NCBI RefSeq assembly: GCF_902459505.1 | Contig: NC_047095.1 | Location: forward strand, 116,437,380 to 116,501,379 | Direction of reading: 5' to 3' | DNA: 64,000 nt | Source of the DNA: Geotrypetes seraphini | Taxonomy: Eukaryota; Chordata; Amphibia; Gymnophiona; Dermophiidae | Shown here: piece after piece, positions 21,380 to 31,801 of the stretch | Layout: every line of letters begins with the position of its first letter | How positions within the stretch are numbered: the first letter of the stretch is position 1 | Notes under the pieces: generated by a model | Databases searched by the model: none | What the model was told of the DNA's origin: nothing | What the model saw: only the letters and a program-made list of their open reading frames with translations | Translations under genes and position numbers: made by a program

Positions 21380-22540
21380 TTTTACATCCTTACTTCAGGA
21401 GATTTCTTGTTGGCATCATTTATTCTTTCTAGTTCAGCCAATGTTTTCTTCTCTTGTCAATTAACTGTGAAGGAAAAAGAGAATGTTTAACAACTTGTAT
21501 TCCTTTTATTACATCCCTAAGATGTATCACCTTCCAAATGGAATAAATATCAGTTACATGGTTCTTTTGTGGATTCCACATTGCATGTCTTCTTCTGATG
21601 CTGTATCTGGGAGCTCTATGGAGCAGTCTCAAAGTCTCTTCCAGCATCTTGAGGCTTTACTGTCCAAGTACTGTCTAACAGAGACAGCCATGGCAGCTTC
21701 TTGATGTTCAATCCCTAGTGATGGTATGGCAGGCCTACAGGAATAGAAAAGGATGGGGAGGGCTAGAAGGAGAACAAAATGCCCCCTAGAGATGGTAGTG
21801 CTAAGGGCAGGCCATAGAAGGAGACTCTGAGAATAGGCTTAAAGGTGTCTCCTTCAAACGCTAGCTTCCCTCACCTCCGGGTGCTTCATCTTTACCTGTT
21901 CCTCCTCTTCCATGATGGTCTGAAGGAGGGGTCAACATGAGTGGGGGAGGGGCGAGGTGTTTCATGCTTTCTTCTGTGAGAAAGAGGCAACTCTGTAGAA
22001 AGAGAAGAGACAAATGTGATAAAAAAACAAAACAAAACATAGACCGTCAGTACATTCTAAGAGTCTCATATGGTCTATTTTATAAACTTCAAGAAATAGA
22101 TTATCTTTCTTACCTGATGGCTCTTTCCAGAACCTCGTGAATATCCACCAATCCAGCTCCTCAAGGCCCAAGTCCGCTGCTGTCCAGTCCTGTTCACCAC
22201 GGCTCTGATGTTCCTCTTCACTCCCTGAAGAGCTGCCGTGGCCCTCCTGCACCCCTGCGGCAGAGGCTGAGCCACAGTGATGTCTCTGCTGCCCCCAGTA
22301 TGCACTACCCGTTCCTTTTTAAATACGCAACAGCCACCCATCTTGCTTTGCATAAATCTGCCGAGCAACTAAGAGAGCAGCCTCTGCCGCTCATCCAGTG
22401 AGCCACCAACCCCACTGATGATGTCATTGTGCTGGTCTCCGATGTCATGCTGTCTGATTTACACATTCCTGTCTGTACTTTTTCTGAAAACTTTTTTTTT
22501 TTACTTAGCTTTTCTGAAAGTTGTGGGCGTGAGGGTGACC
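21380..22540 (-). repeat. Tandem module, copy A, with candidate exon
   Basis: The best preserved unit. On the minus strand an open segment (22,368-22,120) ends 'RFWKEPSG' at a consensus donor CAG|GTAAGAAAG (near 22,110). The same 'WKEP(A/S)G' and donor recur near 23,115 in copy C. Upstream coding potential reads 'SGSEEEHQSRGEQDWTAADL' then 'GLEELDWWI', which matches 'SGSEDGHQSHGEQDWTAVDM' then 'GLEELDRWI' in copy C. The conserved frame and donor suggest a duplicated 5' exon of an unrecognised gene or a domesticated element. No downstream exon was identified. Confidence 0.6.
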
Positions 22541-22750
22541 AGTCAAATGCGCGCAAGAGAAACGTGCGTGCCAATTCTCCTGTGCACAATTGTCTGTGTG
22601 TATTTGACTGCGTGCGTTTGTCTTGTGCGCAATTGATGGTGTACTGGGCACGAGAGGCAAAGTAGAGGCAGCGTGTGATTACTTTCATTTTACAGTTTTA
22701 TTTTTTTGGATTTCATTTTACTTCCAACTCAGCCCGATCCTATACCATTT

Positions 22751-22802
22751 GGACCCCCGAAGAAGGCATTTTTTTAGCCGAAACACGGACCACGTTGGGT
22801 CC
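22751..22802 (+). ncRNA. Hammerhead-ribozyme-like motif (copy 5)
   Basis: Stem I GGACCC (22,751-22,756) pairs perfectly with GGGTCC (22,797-22,802). The core box is CCGAAGA (T4 replaced by C), stem II GGC/GCC, then GAAAC at 22,780-22,784. Stem III has two changes against the family form. Probably inactive. Confidence 0.5.
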
Positions 22803-23143
22803 ACATCATATATTACCCCTGGTTTATCGGCTTTATATTACTTGCATTGCTTGTTTTGAGATAATTGCTTTCATTGCCTCTTAGCCCTTTCTTGAGCTTT
22901 TATTTCATGCCTCGATAAACATTTGCATCCAGAACATCAATTCTACAGTGTCTTCTTTTTTTTGTGGGTTGCCCCTTTTCCTGTGGAATCATTGGGTGTT
23001 CCTTTTGTTGCTGACCTTCATTTAAAAAAAAACCCCATAAAACTATCAGTACATTCTAAGAGTCTCATTTGATCTATTTTATAAACTTCAAGAAATAGAA
23101 TCTCTTTCTTACCTGCTGGCTCCTTCCACACCTTCATGAATAT

Positions 23144-24550
23144 TGTGGCCGGGCCAGGCTCTCGGCAAGCGAAAGACCCAGCTCGGACCTCAGGCAAGAT
23201 TTTGGGCGCCTTTGATTTGGTTGGTAAAAAGAAAAACACGGAATTACACTTTATTTGTCCACAAGAAAAAAAAACAAAAATATCAGACTTAAATTCAGTG
23301 ATAATTTCCCTGAAGTTCAGTCTTCACTGCCACCTGGGTAAAGCATTCATTCTCATTATTGTATTTCCTTTCATAGTTCATTGCCACCAGGCTTCATCTG
23401 CCTCTAAAACTACTGTCCAAATAATATGATAGTCTCTGTGGGGACCCTTACCCGCAGGTTGCTAGGGAGCGCTCGCCAGCTTACTCCGCTCTGTTAAGGC
23501 AATGCCTGGTATATCATAGCCAGTCCAAACAATAAACCAAAACAGTTTTCATTGACTTTTGGTTTCTCAGCTTTCACTGCTTTTCTCTCTTGGGACCTCT
23601 CCCATTCTGCCTAAGCAGTGGGGGTGGAAACCAAACAACCCTTCCTAGGCATAAAGTTGTGCTATGCGCCACCCGAGTTTCCAAGCACCCCTTGCTTCTG
23701 CATTGCAATTTAAAAGTTTGTTCAAGGGATTGGCTAATTCCCCTAGCACTTGTGCTTGGTCCCTGTTTCTTATCAGCACTCTGTAGCCCTCTCCCCAGCA
23801 CATACACGTTCCTAGCTCATTTAATATTCTGGCTGGAGAAATGTTTGCAAAGTGCAGTGCTGGTGAGCAGTTTCATTACAACTCCATGCCTTCTTCTGGC
23901 AAATGATATTCTTCTGGGATATTAGCATGGCTCTCCCAGCCCATACTATTAGTATCACAATCATACTCAGCTATTTCCATGCTTTCTGCATTTACATTTT
24001 CCCATTCCCCTCCCCCTTCAGGGTAGTTAGAAGAGCAGGCTGGCCGAGTTTCCCTTCCCCCCCCCCCTTCTGTAGAATTACTTTGCCTTTCCCTTACAAA
24101 ACCCTCTGCAAGGTCCCAGTACTTAGCTGCTTGGGGAATTTCTGTTTGTCGTTCTCTTGGTAGCAAAAAGCTGCATTTGTCTCTGTGGAAAGAATGTCCA
24201 GCGTGGAGCTGTGGGCTGGGCTCGAATCTCTATTCCAGCCTCAGCTGGAGTTAATTTATTTCCCTTCTGCTTCACGTCTGAAGGCTTACGTGCTTGCAGT
24301 TTCCCAGGTGTAGCCCCGCCCCCTTCTGGGTTGATTCTCTGTTTCCCAGCTTGGTTTTGCAGGGAAACTTCTCTGCTCTTGGGAAAGGAATAATGGAAAT
24401 TAGACTGTGGTTTGGGAGCCCTCCCTCCTGGGTTTCCTGGTGGATGGCTCTCTTGTTTTAACCCCGCTTGTTTTACTCTGCCTAAAACCCTATTCTCTGG
24501 CTGCTGAACTGGCTTAGGTTTAGGGTTTTAGAGCAGGCTTCCCTGTCACA
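23144..24550. mobile_element. Solo-LTR-like retroviral fossil
   Basis: A 1,407-bp insertion begins TGTGGCC and ends GTCACA, so it has TG..CA termini. It is flanked by a 4-bp duplication ATAT (23,140-23,143 and 24,551-24,554). The empty site is preserved in the paralogous module at about 22,138. It has AATAAA-type signals on both strands and no coding domain. Size, ends and duplication fit a solo LTR of a class I-like endogenous retrovirus. It is a remnant only. Confidence 0.6.
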
Positions 24551-25022
24551 ATATCCACCGGTCCAGCTCCTCTAGGCCCATGTCCACTGCTGTCCAGTCC
24601 TGTTCACCATGGCTCTGATGGCCATCCTCACTCCCTGAGAAGCTACCGCGACCCTCCTCCACCGGTGCGAGTATGGGTGGAATTTGGCTATCGTCTCCTC
24701 TTTGGAGTGTGCAGTGCAGGCCGTACACATGGACCCGGAGGCACACCGAGAGTGTAACGGGGTTCCTGGGCAGCTGAACGCAGTCTCTGGGCGGCCGCAG
24801 CCGCAGCAAATGCTGGTCTTCCTCCCAGCTCGCGTCCATAGACTTTCTGCCCCCAGCGAGAGGTTGAGTGTCGTCGTCTTCGCTCCCCCTACCTCGGCGC
24901 ACCCGATTCCCCGTTGAGCCTCCCATCCGACCCTCCAACTGTGGTCTGGCTGGCTCCCTTAGTCCCTTGCCGCCGCTCCCCTTCCCTTCCTACGGTCCCG
25001 ACAAACCTTGACTCCAGTAGCG

Positions 25023-25146
25023 GCCGCAGTACTCTAAACACGCTGCTTCGCGGCTTTCTACTGCCCAGATTTGCTCTGCCGGTAATGCAGCAGAGGGAAT
25101 CACGGGCAGTAGAAGGCCGCGAAGCAGCGTGTTTAGAGTGCTGCGG
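25023..25146. repeat. CpG-rich short foldback
   Basis: Arms of about 43 bp (25,023-25,066 and 25,104-25,146) share 'tctaaacacgctgcttcgcg' in inverted orientation around a ~37-bp loop. It lies in the CpG-rich end of module copy C. Confidence 0.8.
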
Positions 25147-25399
25147 ACGCTGCTCGAGCCGGGAGGTTTCTGGTCATCTCACGGTGGGAGGGTCGTATGG
25201 GAGGGTAAGTGGGGTTGGCTGCACTTCTGCGGTAGTGGCGGGGGGGGGAGATGGAAACATGCTGCTCAAGGGTTCTACTGCACAGGGGGATGGGAGGGAG
25301 GGATAGAAAAATGATAGGTTCTACTGTACAGGGGGGGAGGAAGGGAGGCAGGCAGGCTGGCTGGCTTTGGGGGTGTGGGGGACAAAGTCTGGAAGGCAG

Positions 25400-25720
25400 T
25401 GAGGGGGGCATAGGAAGGAGGCACTGGGGGCACTAAGGACATAGGAGGGGGCACTGAGGGCACTAAAGACATAGGAGGCACTGGGGGCACTAAGGACATA
25501 GGAAGGTGGCACTGGGGGCACTAAGGACATAGGAGGCACTGAGGGCACTAAGGACATAGGAAGGGGCACTAAGGACATAGGAAGGAGGCACTGAGGACAT
25601 AGGATGGGACACTAAGGACAGGAAGGAGGCACTGGGGGCACTAAGGACATAGGAAGGGGCACTAAGGACATAGGAAGGAGGCACTAAAGACATAAGATGG
25701 GACATTAAGAACATAGGAAG
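25400..25720. repeat. Minisatellite of 'ggcactaaggacatagga' units
   Basis: Fifteen or so imperfect units of about 15-27 bp combine 'ggcactgggggcac' with 'taaggacatagga'. The open frames translating as PSYVLSAPSA-type repeats are artefacts of the array. Confidence 0.85.
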
Positions 25721-25867
25721 GGGGTCACAGAGAGTCAGGCAGGCATGGCACAACAAAGAAATACAGGCAGGCAGGGGGCCAGGGAGACAGAGAAAGAAAG
25801 AAAGACAGACAGCGTACACGGAGAGAGAGAGACAAAGAAAAGAAAAAAAAGATAGACAGACATCTAC

Positions 25868-26453
25868 TCTAGCACCCGTTAATGTAACGGGCTTAAACAC
25901 TAGTAAAGTAAATAAAAGTACATAATGTAATTGGTTCCTCCAATGCCAAAAACTAGGAGGTTCTGTTTGTAACCAATATTGCATGACATTTATGACCCAC
26001 TATACAAGCTTTCTGAAATAAAAGGCATCTTCCTTGACCATATATATACCCCACAGGCAGCTGCCTTACCAAATAGCACCCCCTTTGGAGATCCCACCAC
26101 AGGACTATCCCATAATGAACCCAAATAAAATAGAATGGCCCCTTCTGTCTCCCCCCCAGAGCAAACCAAGATTGCTGCCTGCCCCCCAGCACACCTCTCC
26201 CCCCAAAGCAGCCCCCTTTCCCTCTCCCCCTCCACTTCCCTGTGCATCAGTAGCAGCTGGACACCTCGCAGCACCCGCACCCTGTCGGCCTCATCCAGGC
26301 CAAAGGACACCTTCCTACCGTTGCTCTCGTCATCGCTGAAACCGCCGCATGTGTCGCAAATGGAACACGGCCACCGAGGCACTAATCACGGTGGCAGGGA
26401 TCACGTCATTTCAACTGCGCATGCGCGGGTAAGGGTTTTATTATATTAGATGA
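25868..26453 (-). mobile_element. Helitron-like non-autonomous element (tentative)
   Basis: The minus strand begins TCTAATATAATAAAACCC at 26,452, similar to the 'TC..TATATAATAAAA' 5' end of HeliBat-type Helitrons, and is followed by GCGCATGCGCAG. At the other end a perfect hairpin CCCGTTA-cat-TAACGGG (25,876-25,892) lies just inside a CTAG. Helitrons end in a hairpin plus CTRR, but here the spacing is shorter than usual, so the call is uncertain. Confidence 0.4.
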
Positions 26454-26459
26454 AAACCA

Positions 26460-27099
26460 AAGGGGTCGCAATATTTTGCCCCAGAAGCTTATAAAATTCT
26501 GCCCTAGATCCGTCCAAACCTAAATCAGGCTGTTAAAGTATGAGGTGTTTATTGCCAATTACCTGCACAAATTAGGCCCTATAATCAATTAAGCTGTGCG
26601 TGCACATCTTTACATATACAGAATTTGGGGATAAGTAAAATCTGGGCTTAATCCCAGGCTACTTGGGAATGCAAGTTCAAAAGCAGGATTAAAAGGCTGC
26701 ATCCTGGTACAGTAACTTGGTAGTTCTGCATCCAGGACTTGCTTGGTGATAGAAAGTGTCTATAGTCGGAACTTGGAAAAGGAGGGTGCTTTACTGGAAA
26801 GCCCAGGCCTAAAACCAAAAGTGAAAATGCAGCTGCCAACTTTCCCAGTACCAGTAGGGGACATCCTAGATCAGGGCTGGATTTCAGACAATCATATCGT
26901 GTTGTGACATGGACCAGCAACATGCGGTATACAAAATCCTAATAAACTCGAACACATGAAACTTCAATAAGCAGAATCAAGGACTACAAATCCCATACCG
27001 CATTGGGATTTTAAATTCAAAACCAGGACTGGCCTAAAGTTGTGCTTGCTGGAACTAATAAACAGCAGCTGTGCTTACACAGTAGATTTATTGTGGACA
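26460..27099. other. Interval without a recognisable gene
   Basis: No coding region is supported. 26,640-27,060 shares phrases such as 'ggattttaaattcaaaaccaggactggcc' in spirit with the short inverted-repeat element at 31,680-31,801, so part of it is probably a degraded relative. Confidence 0.4.
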
Positions 27100-27259
27100 G
27101 CCAATGCTAGGGTTATCATATTTTATGATTGTACAATCCGGACACATAACCCTGCCCCCAGGTCCACCCAGCCCCGCCATGTTCTGCACAACAGATGAAA
27201 GCACAGTGTCCGACAAAAGCTCAATGCCCGACAGTATGACGCAGGACCTACTCCTGCTG

Positions 27260-28060
27260 GAGCATTGGTCAAAGACTTAGCAACTAAGTTTCAATGCCAA
27301 AAAATGCAAGGTCATGCACCTTGGCGGCAAAAATCCATGCAGGACTTACACCCTAAATGATGAGATCCTAGCAAGGACTGTAGCAGAACGTGACTTGGGG
27401 GTGATTATTAACGAAGACATGAAGACTGCCAATCAAGTGGCGATAGCTTCATCCAGGGCTAGACAGATCATGGGCTGTATCCGTAGAAGTTTCGTCAGCC
27501 GTAAGCCCGAGGCCATAATGCCGATGTACAGATCCATGGTGAGATCCCCATCTGGAATACTGTGTACAATTCTGGAGGCCGCATTATCAAAAAGGTGTGC
27601 GGAGAGTTGAGTCAGTTCAGCGAATGGCCACCAGGATGGTCTCAGGACTCAAGGATCTCCCGTATGAGGAACGACTGGGTAAGTTGCAGCTGTACTCACT
27701 CGAGGAACGCAGAGAGAGGGGAGACATGATCGAGACGTTCAAATAGGTCACGGGCCGTATCGAGGTGGAAGAGGATCTCTTTTTTCCTTAAAGGACCCAC
27801 GGCGACAAGAGGGCATCTGTTGAAAATCAGGGGTGGGAAATTTCATGGCGACACCAGAAAATATTTCTTCACCGAAAGGGTGGTTGACCGCTGGAATAAT
27901 CTTCCATAACAGGTAATTGAGGCCAGCAGCGTGCCAGATTTTAAGAAAAGATGGGATTGGCATGTGGGATCTCTTCATGGAGGTAGTTAGGGGGTGGGCC
28001 ATTAGGGTGGGCAGACTAGATGGGCCATGGCCCTTTTCTGCCGTCATGTTCTATGTTTCT
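27260..28060 (+). repeat. CR1 LINE 3' part
   Basis: Plus-strand frames give 'KCKVMHLGGKNPCRTYTLND', then 'DLGVIINEDMKTANQV', 'IRRSFVSRKPEAIMP' and 'FHGDTRKYFFTERVVDRWNN'-type sequence. This is the CR1 reverse-transcriptase thumb and C-terminus. Several frame breaks. It belongs to the same subfamily as 33,375-34,055. Confidence 0.8.
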
Positions 28061-28275
28061 ATTTGGCATGTGGGATCTCTTCATGGAGGTAGTTAGGGGT
28101 GGGCCATTAGGGTGGGCAGACTAGATGGGCCGTGGCCCTTTTCTGCCGTCATGTTCTATGTTTCTATTTGGCATGTGGGATCTCTTCATGGAGGTAGTTA
28201 GGTGGTGGGCCATTAATGTGGGCAGACTAGATGGGCCGTGGCCCTTTTCTGCCGACATTTTCTATGTTTCTATGC
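27959..28275 (+). repeat. Threefold tandem repeat of the CR1 3' tail, unit ~105 bp
   Basis: Units start 'ggcatgtgggatctcttcat' at 27,959, 28,065 and 28,170 and each ends 'catgttctatgtttctatt'. Only the last ~105 bp of the CR1 are multiplied. Confidence 0.88.
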
Positions 28276-28589
28276 CCAAGTCACGCCCCGTTCGGTCCCA
28301 TCTCCCCCCCCCACAACCTCTTCTCCCCAAGCTCAGAGTCATGTTTGGAAGGCTTCCGAGCATGCACAGGTGTGATGCAATTACATCACACACACGTGTG
28401 CATGCATGTTATGTCACCGCGTTGCATCCACACATGCACAATGCCCTCTAGACGTTGCCCTGAGCTTGAAGCTTTTCAAAACCCGGACAAAGTGCTGGGT
28501 TTTGAAAAGCCGTCCAGATGACTGGACAGTCCTCTAAAAAGAGGACATGTCCGGGTACATCAGGAGTCCGACGTCTGGTAGCTTTAGCC

Positions 28590-28920
28590 AATGCCCCAAC
28601 AGAACAAGGTTGAAAACATTCCACTTCTTGCACACTCAAGACTTGTCTAACGGCAGGTCACACCTCTGTTTGCAAAGTTAAAGCCGGAAAGTCTGAGTAT
28701 GGAGGAGGTGACCATTGTTTTGTGACATTGCTGGGAAAACACCTCTCCTCTTCAGCACAGGGAAGTAGTTCAGAATCAGTGCTGAATAACAATTTTATCT
28801 GTGATCTGAGATCTCCATTGTAGTCCATGTTCACTTGGGAAAGAAAAACAACAGGAAACTGAATAGGAGCATTGAGGAGTGCATAAAAGTCCTGGGCAAA
28901 TAATAATAATAACAAATTAT
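28590..28920. other. Interval without a recognisable gene
   Basis: No conserved coding stretch or repeat that I recognise. It ends in a short 'aataataataacaaattat' A/T-rich run. Confidence 0.4.
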
Positions 28921-29655
28921 TGTCAGCCTAGAGGTCTCTGGGAGATTATATCAATCTGACCCTGGCATGGGAAGGCAGATAGACCCTTAGTGCAGGGAAA
29001 CTGTTTTAAGTAGCCCTGATTGAATCATGGCTAGCTAAAAGGTGTTAACGTCTGATTAAGAGGGTGCTTAGGACAATGGTGCACAGATCAAGCCAGAGAC
29101 TTAATCCCATCACCATGCTTACAGGTATCTCACCCTCCTTAGCAATTAAATTAACCATTGTCTCAAACAGTTTACAAATTCTAAACAGAAAGATACTGGG
29201 AGATACAATATTTTCTCTATTCAGAATAAGATTCCAAGGTATAAAAGCCTGCTCTCTGCTCTATCAAGTGATCGCTCTCTCTTTTTCTATGGAGCTATCT
29301 CTTGGCTCTTTGCTCGGCACTCTGGTTCTGTCTTGGCTCTCCCTCTCTCTGTCTATCCTTCCCTTTATTTATCTAACACGAAGCTTCCTAGAACTACAAG
29401 CTTCTATGTCCCTCTCTGCCTCTGACCTCTGTAAGGCAATGAGACTGCTTGCTCTCTGCTTAAGTGTAATGCTCTCTGCTTAATTGTAATGCTTATAAAT
29501 ATTACTTTTCTGTAAGACTATTTCTATAATATATTCTTTATGCAATCACCTCTGGTTGTGTCTATTATTCTACTTCCTGGTGAGTCATCTGTGAGGGAAC
29601 TGAACCTGGGACTAGCGTTTGTCAGTACGCATTTCACTTAACCCCTACCACCTAA
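28921..29655 (+). mobile_element. LTR-like retroviral fossil (tentative)
   Basis: It starts TGTCAGCC and contains a TATAAAA box (29,239-29,245) followed by a pyrimidine-rich stretch and several AATAT/ATAAAT-type signals. It ends near 'cccctacca' just before 'tgggggccac', which resembles the tRNA-proline primer-binding site seen after gammaretroviral LTRs. No internal genes follow. A broken remnant, of uncertain family. Confidence 0.35.
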
Positions 29656-29772
29656 TATTGTGGGGGCCACTTTCAAACTGACATTTATCAAAAAGTATAC
29701 AAGCTGAATATCCAAAAAAATCAAAAAAATAACCAACAAATATTCAGAATAAAGCTGCTAATAGTGGAAGGT

Positions 29773-30478
29773 AACAGGCTGAAAGGCAAGTAACTAACAT
29801 GGAGAAAAAGACCTCAGTGTTTCAAGGAAAACAACCAAGAAACTATATGTTCAGTTATAAACTGCCATAAAAAACACATCCCAGGTCAAAAAACTCCATG
29901 GAAAAGATTCATAAAGATACAGTTTAAAATACACAAGTTAAACTGCAAAAAAAACAGCAAAAAACTGTAAAAACTTGCACTTATCTTCCATTCATCTCCC
30001 ACAAGCAGTGGAAATAAATATCCGTTGCTCCAATACGGAACCAGACACACTTTTCAAAGAATAAACTCAGTATTCCCGACAGGCCCTATTTTTCCCGCGG
30101 AAGATTTTTTGAAGCAGTTGCTCTTTTTCTAAAGATATCCCCCTGACGCAGCCACTTGGCGAAACAGGGCCTGTCGGGAATACTGAGTTCATTCTTTGAA
30201 AATTGAGTCTGGTTCCGTATTGGAGCAACGGATATTTAATTCCACTGCTTGTGGGAGATGAATGGAAGATAAGGGCAAGTTTTTACAGTTTTTTGCTGTT
30301 ATTTGCAGTTTAATTTGTGTATTTTAAACTGTATCTTTATGAATCTTTTCCATGGAGTTTTTTTGACCTGGGATGTGTTTTGTATGGAAGTTTATAACTG
30401 AACATATAGTTTCTTGGTTGTTTCCTTGAAACACTGAGGTCTTTTTCTCCATGTTAGTTACTTGCCTTTCAGCCTGTT
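29773..30478. mobile_element. Foldback element with ~315-bp arms and a hammerhead-like motif at its centre
   Basis: The left arm starts 'aacaggctgaaaggcaagta' (29,773) and ends 'cccgacaggccct' (30,087). The right arm runs from 'agggcctgtcggg' (30,166) to 'tacttgcctttcagcctgtt' (30,478). The arms are about 95% alike with small indels. The inner end of the inverted copy falls within stem III of the motif at 30,134-30,182. Confidence 0.88.
30134..30182 (+). ncRNA. Hammerhead-ribozyme-like motif (copy 6)
   Basis: CTGACGC at 30,143-30,149, then A, stem II GCCA/TGGC, GAAAC at 30,161-30,165, stem III ACAGG/CCTGT, C, and the stem I strand GGGAATA, which pairs with TATCCC with one bulge. The core box has the family's extra base (CTGACG-C-A). 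Confidence 0.6.
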
Positions 30479-30481
30479 TCA

Positions 30482-31545
30482 AATAATAATAATAACAGTT
30501 TATATACCGCAGGACCGTGAAGTTCTATGCGGTTTACAATGATTATAAGGTATTACAGATCGAGTGGAATAAGCAAAGTTCGGAGTTGGTGAATAACAGT
30601 TCTAAAGATCTTTTGTTGAGGACTAAGATTGTATAGGTCAGTTACCTAAGTACTTCAGGAACAGATGTGTTTTTAGTCGTTTCCTGAATTCCCTATAAAT
30701 AGTAGACACGAGCAGTTGTTCTAGATCAGTGGTCTCAAACTCGTGGCCCGGGGACCACATGGCCCGCCAGGTACTGTTTTGAGGCCCTCGGTATGTTTAT
30801 CATAATCACAAAAGTAAAATAAAACAGTTTCTTGATCATATGTCTCTTTAGCTATAAATGATAATATTATTACTAAGACTTAGCCAAAAGTAAAGCTTTA
30901 TAAACTATAAAGAGTTTTACCTCATGCAAAATTGTCATTTCTTTAACAAGACATTAACTATTTTTTTCTGAGGCCCTCCAAGTACCCTACAAATCCAAAA
31001 TGTGGCCCTGCAAAGGGTTTGAGTTTGAGACCACTGTTCTAGATCTTTACCCCATAATGCTGCTTGATGTGAGAGATGATGCTGGTGATGACTTTTAAAT
31101 TTACAACCTCTAACCGGTGGAGAAACAAAGTTTGGATGTGAGGTTCTCCTGAATCTGTTGGTTGTGAAGGAGAAAAGGTCTGTTATATATTGAGGGGCTA
31201 AGCCGTAAAGTACCTTGAAGCAAAAACAACCAAACTTGAATTGCACACGTGCCTCCATCGGCAGCCAGTGCAGAAGTCGGTAGGAAGGTATCACGTGATC
31301 AGATTTCTTCAGTCCGCAAAGTAGCCTAACCGCTGCATTTTGTACCAGTTGCAATCTTCTGGGAGAGTGCCATATAGGCGATGTTACAATAATCGAGTTG
31401 ACTCAGTATGAGGGATTGTACCAGAATTCTAAATGATGAGACATCGACGTAAGCTCTGATGGACCGAAGCTTCCAGAGGGTGAGCAAGATCTTTCTAATC
31501 AGGGAGTCTACCTGGCAAAGGGGAACATTCAAGTTTTATCCTGCT
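30482..31545 (-). repeat. L2-like LINE 3' part, interrupted by a hAT element
   Basis: The minus-strand frame 31,354-30,935 reads 'MQLVQNAAVRLLCGLKKSDH', then 'LLHWLPMEARVQFKFGCFCF' and 'PPVRGCKF', the conserved L2/Rex1 C-terminal region. The 3' end at 30,482-30,545 has the 'tttatataccgc...gcggtttacaa' tail after an (aat)n run. It is a relative of 10,153-9,782. The hAT insertion at 30,727-31,036 postdates it. Confidence 0.8.
30727..31036. mobile_element. hAT non-autonomous element, 8-bp target duplication
   Basis: Terminal inverted repeats are CAGTGGTCTCAAACTC and GAGTTTGAGACCACTG. The flanking duplication TTCTAGAT is at 30,719-30,726 and 31,037-31,044. 310 bp, no transposase. An 8-bp duplication and CAGTG-type ends are the hallmark of hAT elements. 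Confidence 0.92.
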
Positions 31546-31679
31546 AATACATTTCAGAGCCTGAGCTCAGCACTGATTCCATCACTGTATCACAGATCCG
31601 CACTACACCCAGCACATTTCCATACTGTGGTCTAGAGACTAGACCCGGTCAGTTACCTGTTCCAGAAGGAAGACTTGTA

Positions 31680-31801
31680 GGCCGGTCCTGGATTTCTGCC
31701 AATCTCATCCTGGTGCATTATGGGACCTGCAGCCCTGATTTAAATGGATAGAATCATGGACTACAAGACTTTGGGATATAATTTTAAAACCAGGACCGGC
31801 C
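31680..31801. mobile_element. Small terminal-inverted-repeat element
   Basis: Perfect 12-bp ends GGCCGGTCCTGG and CCAGGACCGGCC bound 122 bp, including 'atcatggactacaa'. No clear target duplication. The family is unknown. Confidence 0.6.

Larger units (their letters stand above)
22985..25150 (-). repeat. Tandem module, copy C, split by an LTR-like fossil
   Basis: 23,038-23,143 and 24,551-25,150 form one copy once the 1.4-kb insert is set aside. Copy A is the uninterrupted version ('gaatatccacc' at 22,138-22,148). On minus, 24,938-24,546 is an open frame of 130 codons with acidic and basic stretches ending 'TAVDMGLEELDRWI'. 24,770-25,260 is CpG-rich and could be a promoter island. I do not recognise the protein. 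Confidence 0.6.
27108..28586 (-). mobile_element. hAT-type element of the TAGGGTTACC family, split by CR1
   Basis: The left end TAGGGTTATC (27,108) and right end 'gacgtctggtagcttt' (to 28,586) are the termini of a family also found at 41,453, 43,763, 52,225 and 55,428. The insertion is flanked by the 8-bp duplication GCCAATGC (27,100-27,107 and 28,587-28,594). The internal 'ggacatgtccgg' palindrome is at 28,543-28,554. A CR1 (about 27,260-28,275) sits inside it. Confidence 0.75.

Noticed and set aside
22751-22802. Reading the repeated CTGA..GAAAC motif as a plain hAT terminal repeat
   Set aside because: The flanks have no 8-bp duplications at the motif ends, and three nested stems with changing sequence fit an RNA fold better than DNA termini.
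25490-25984. Frames with repeated SYVLSAPSA-type sequence
   Set aside because: Translation of a minisatellite read out of phase. No start context or domain.
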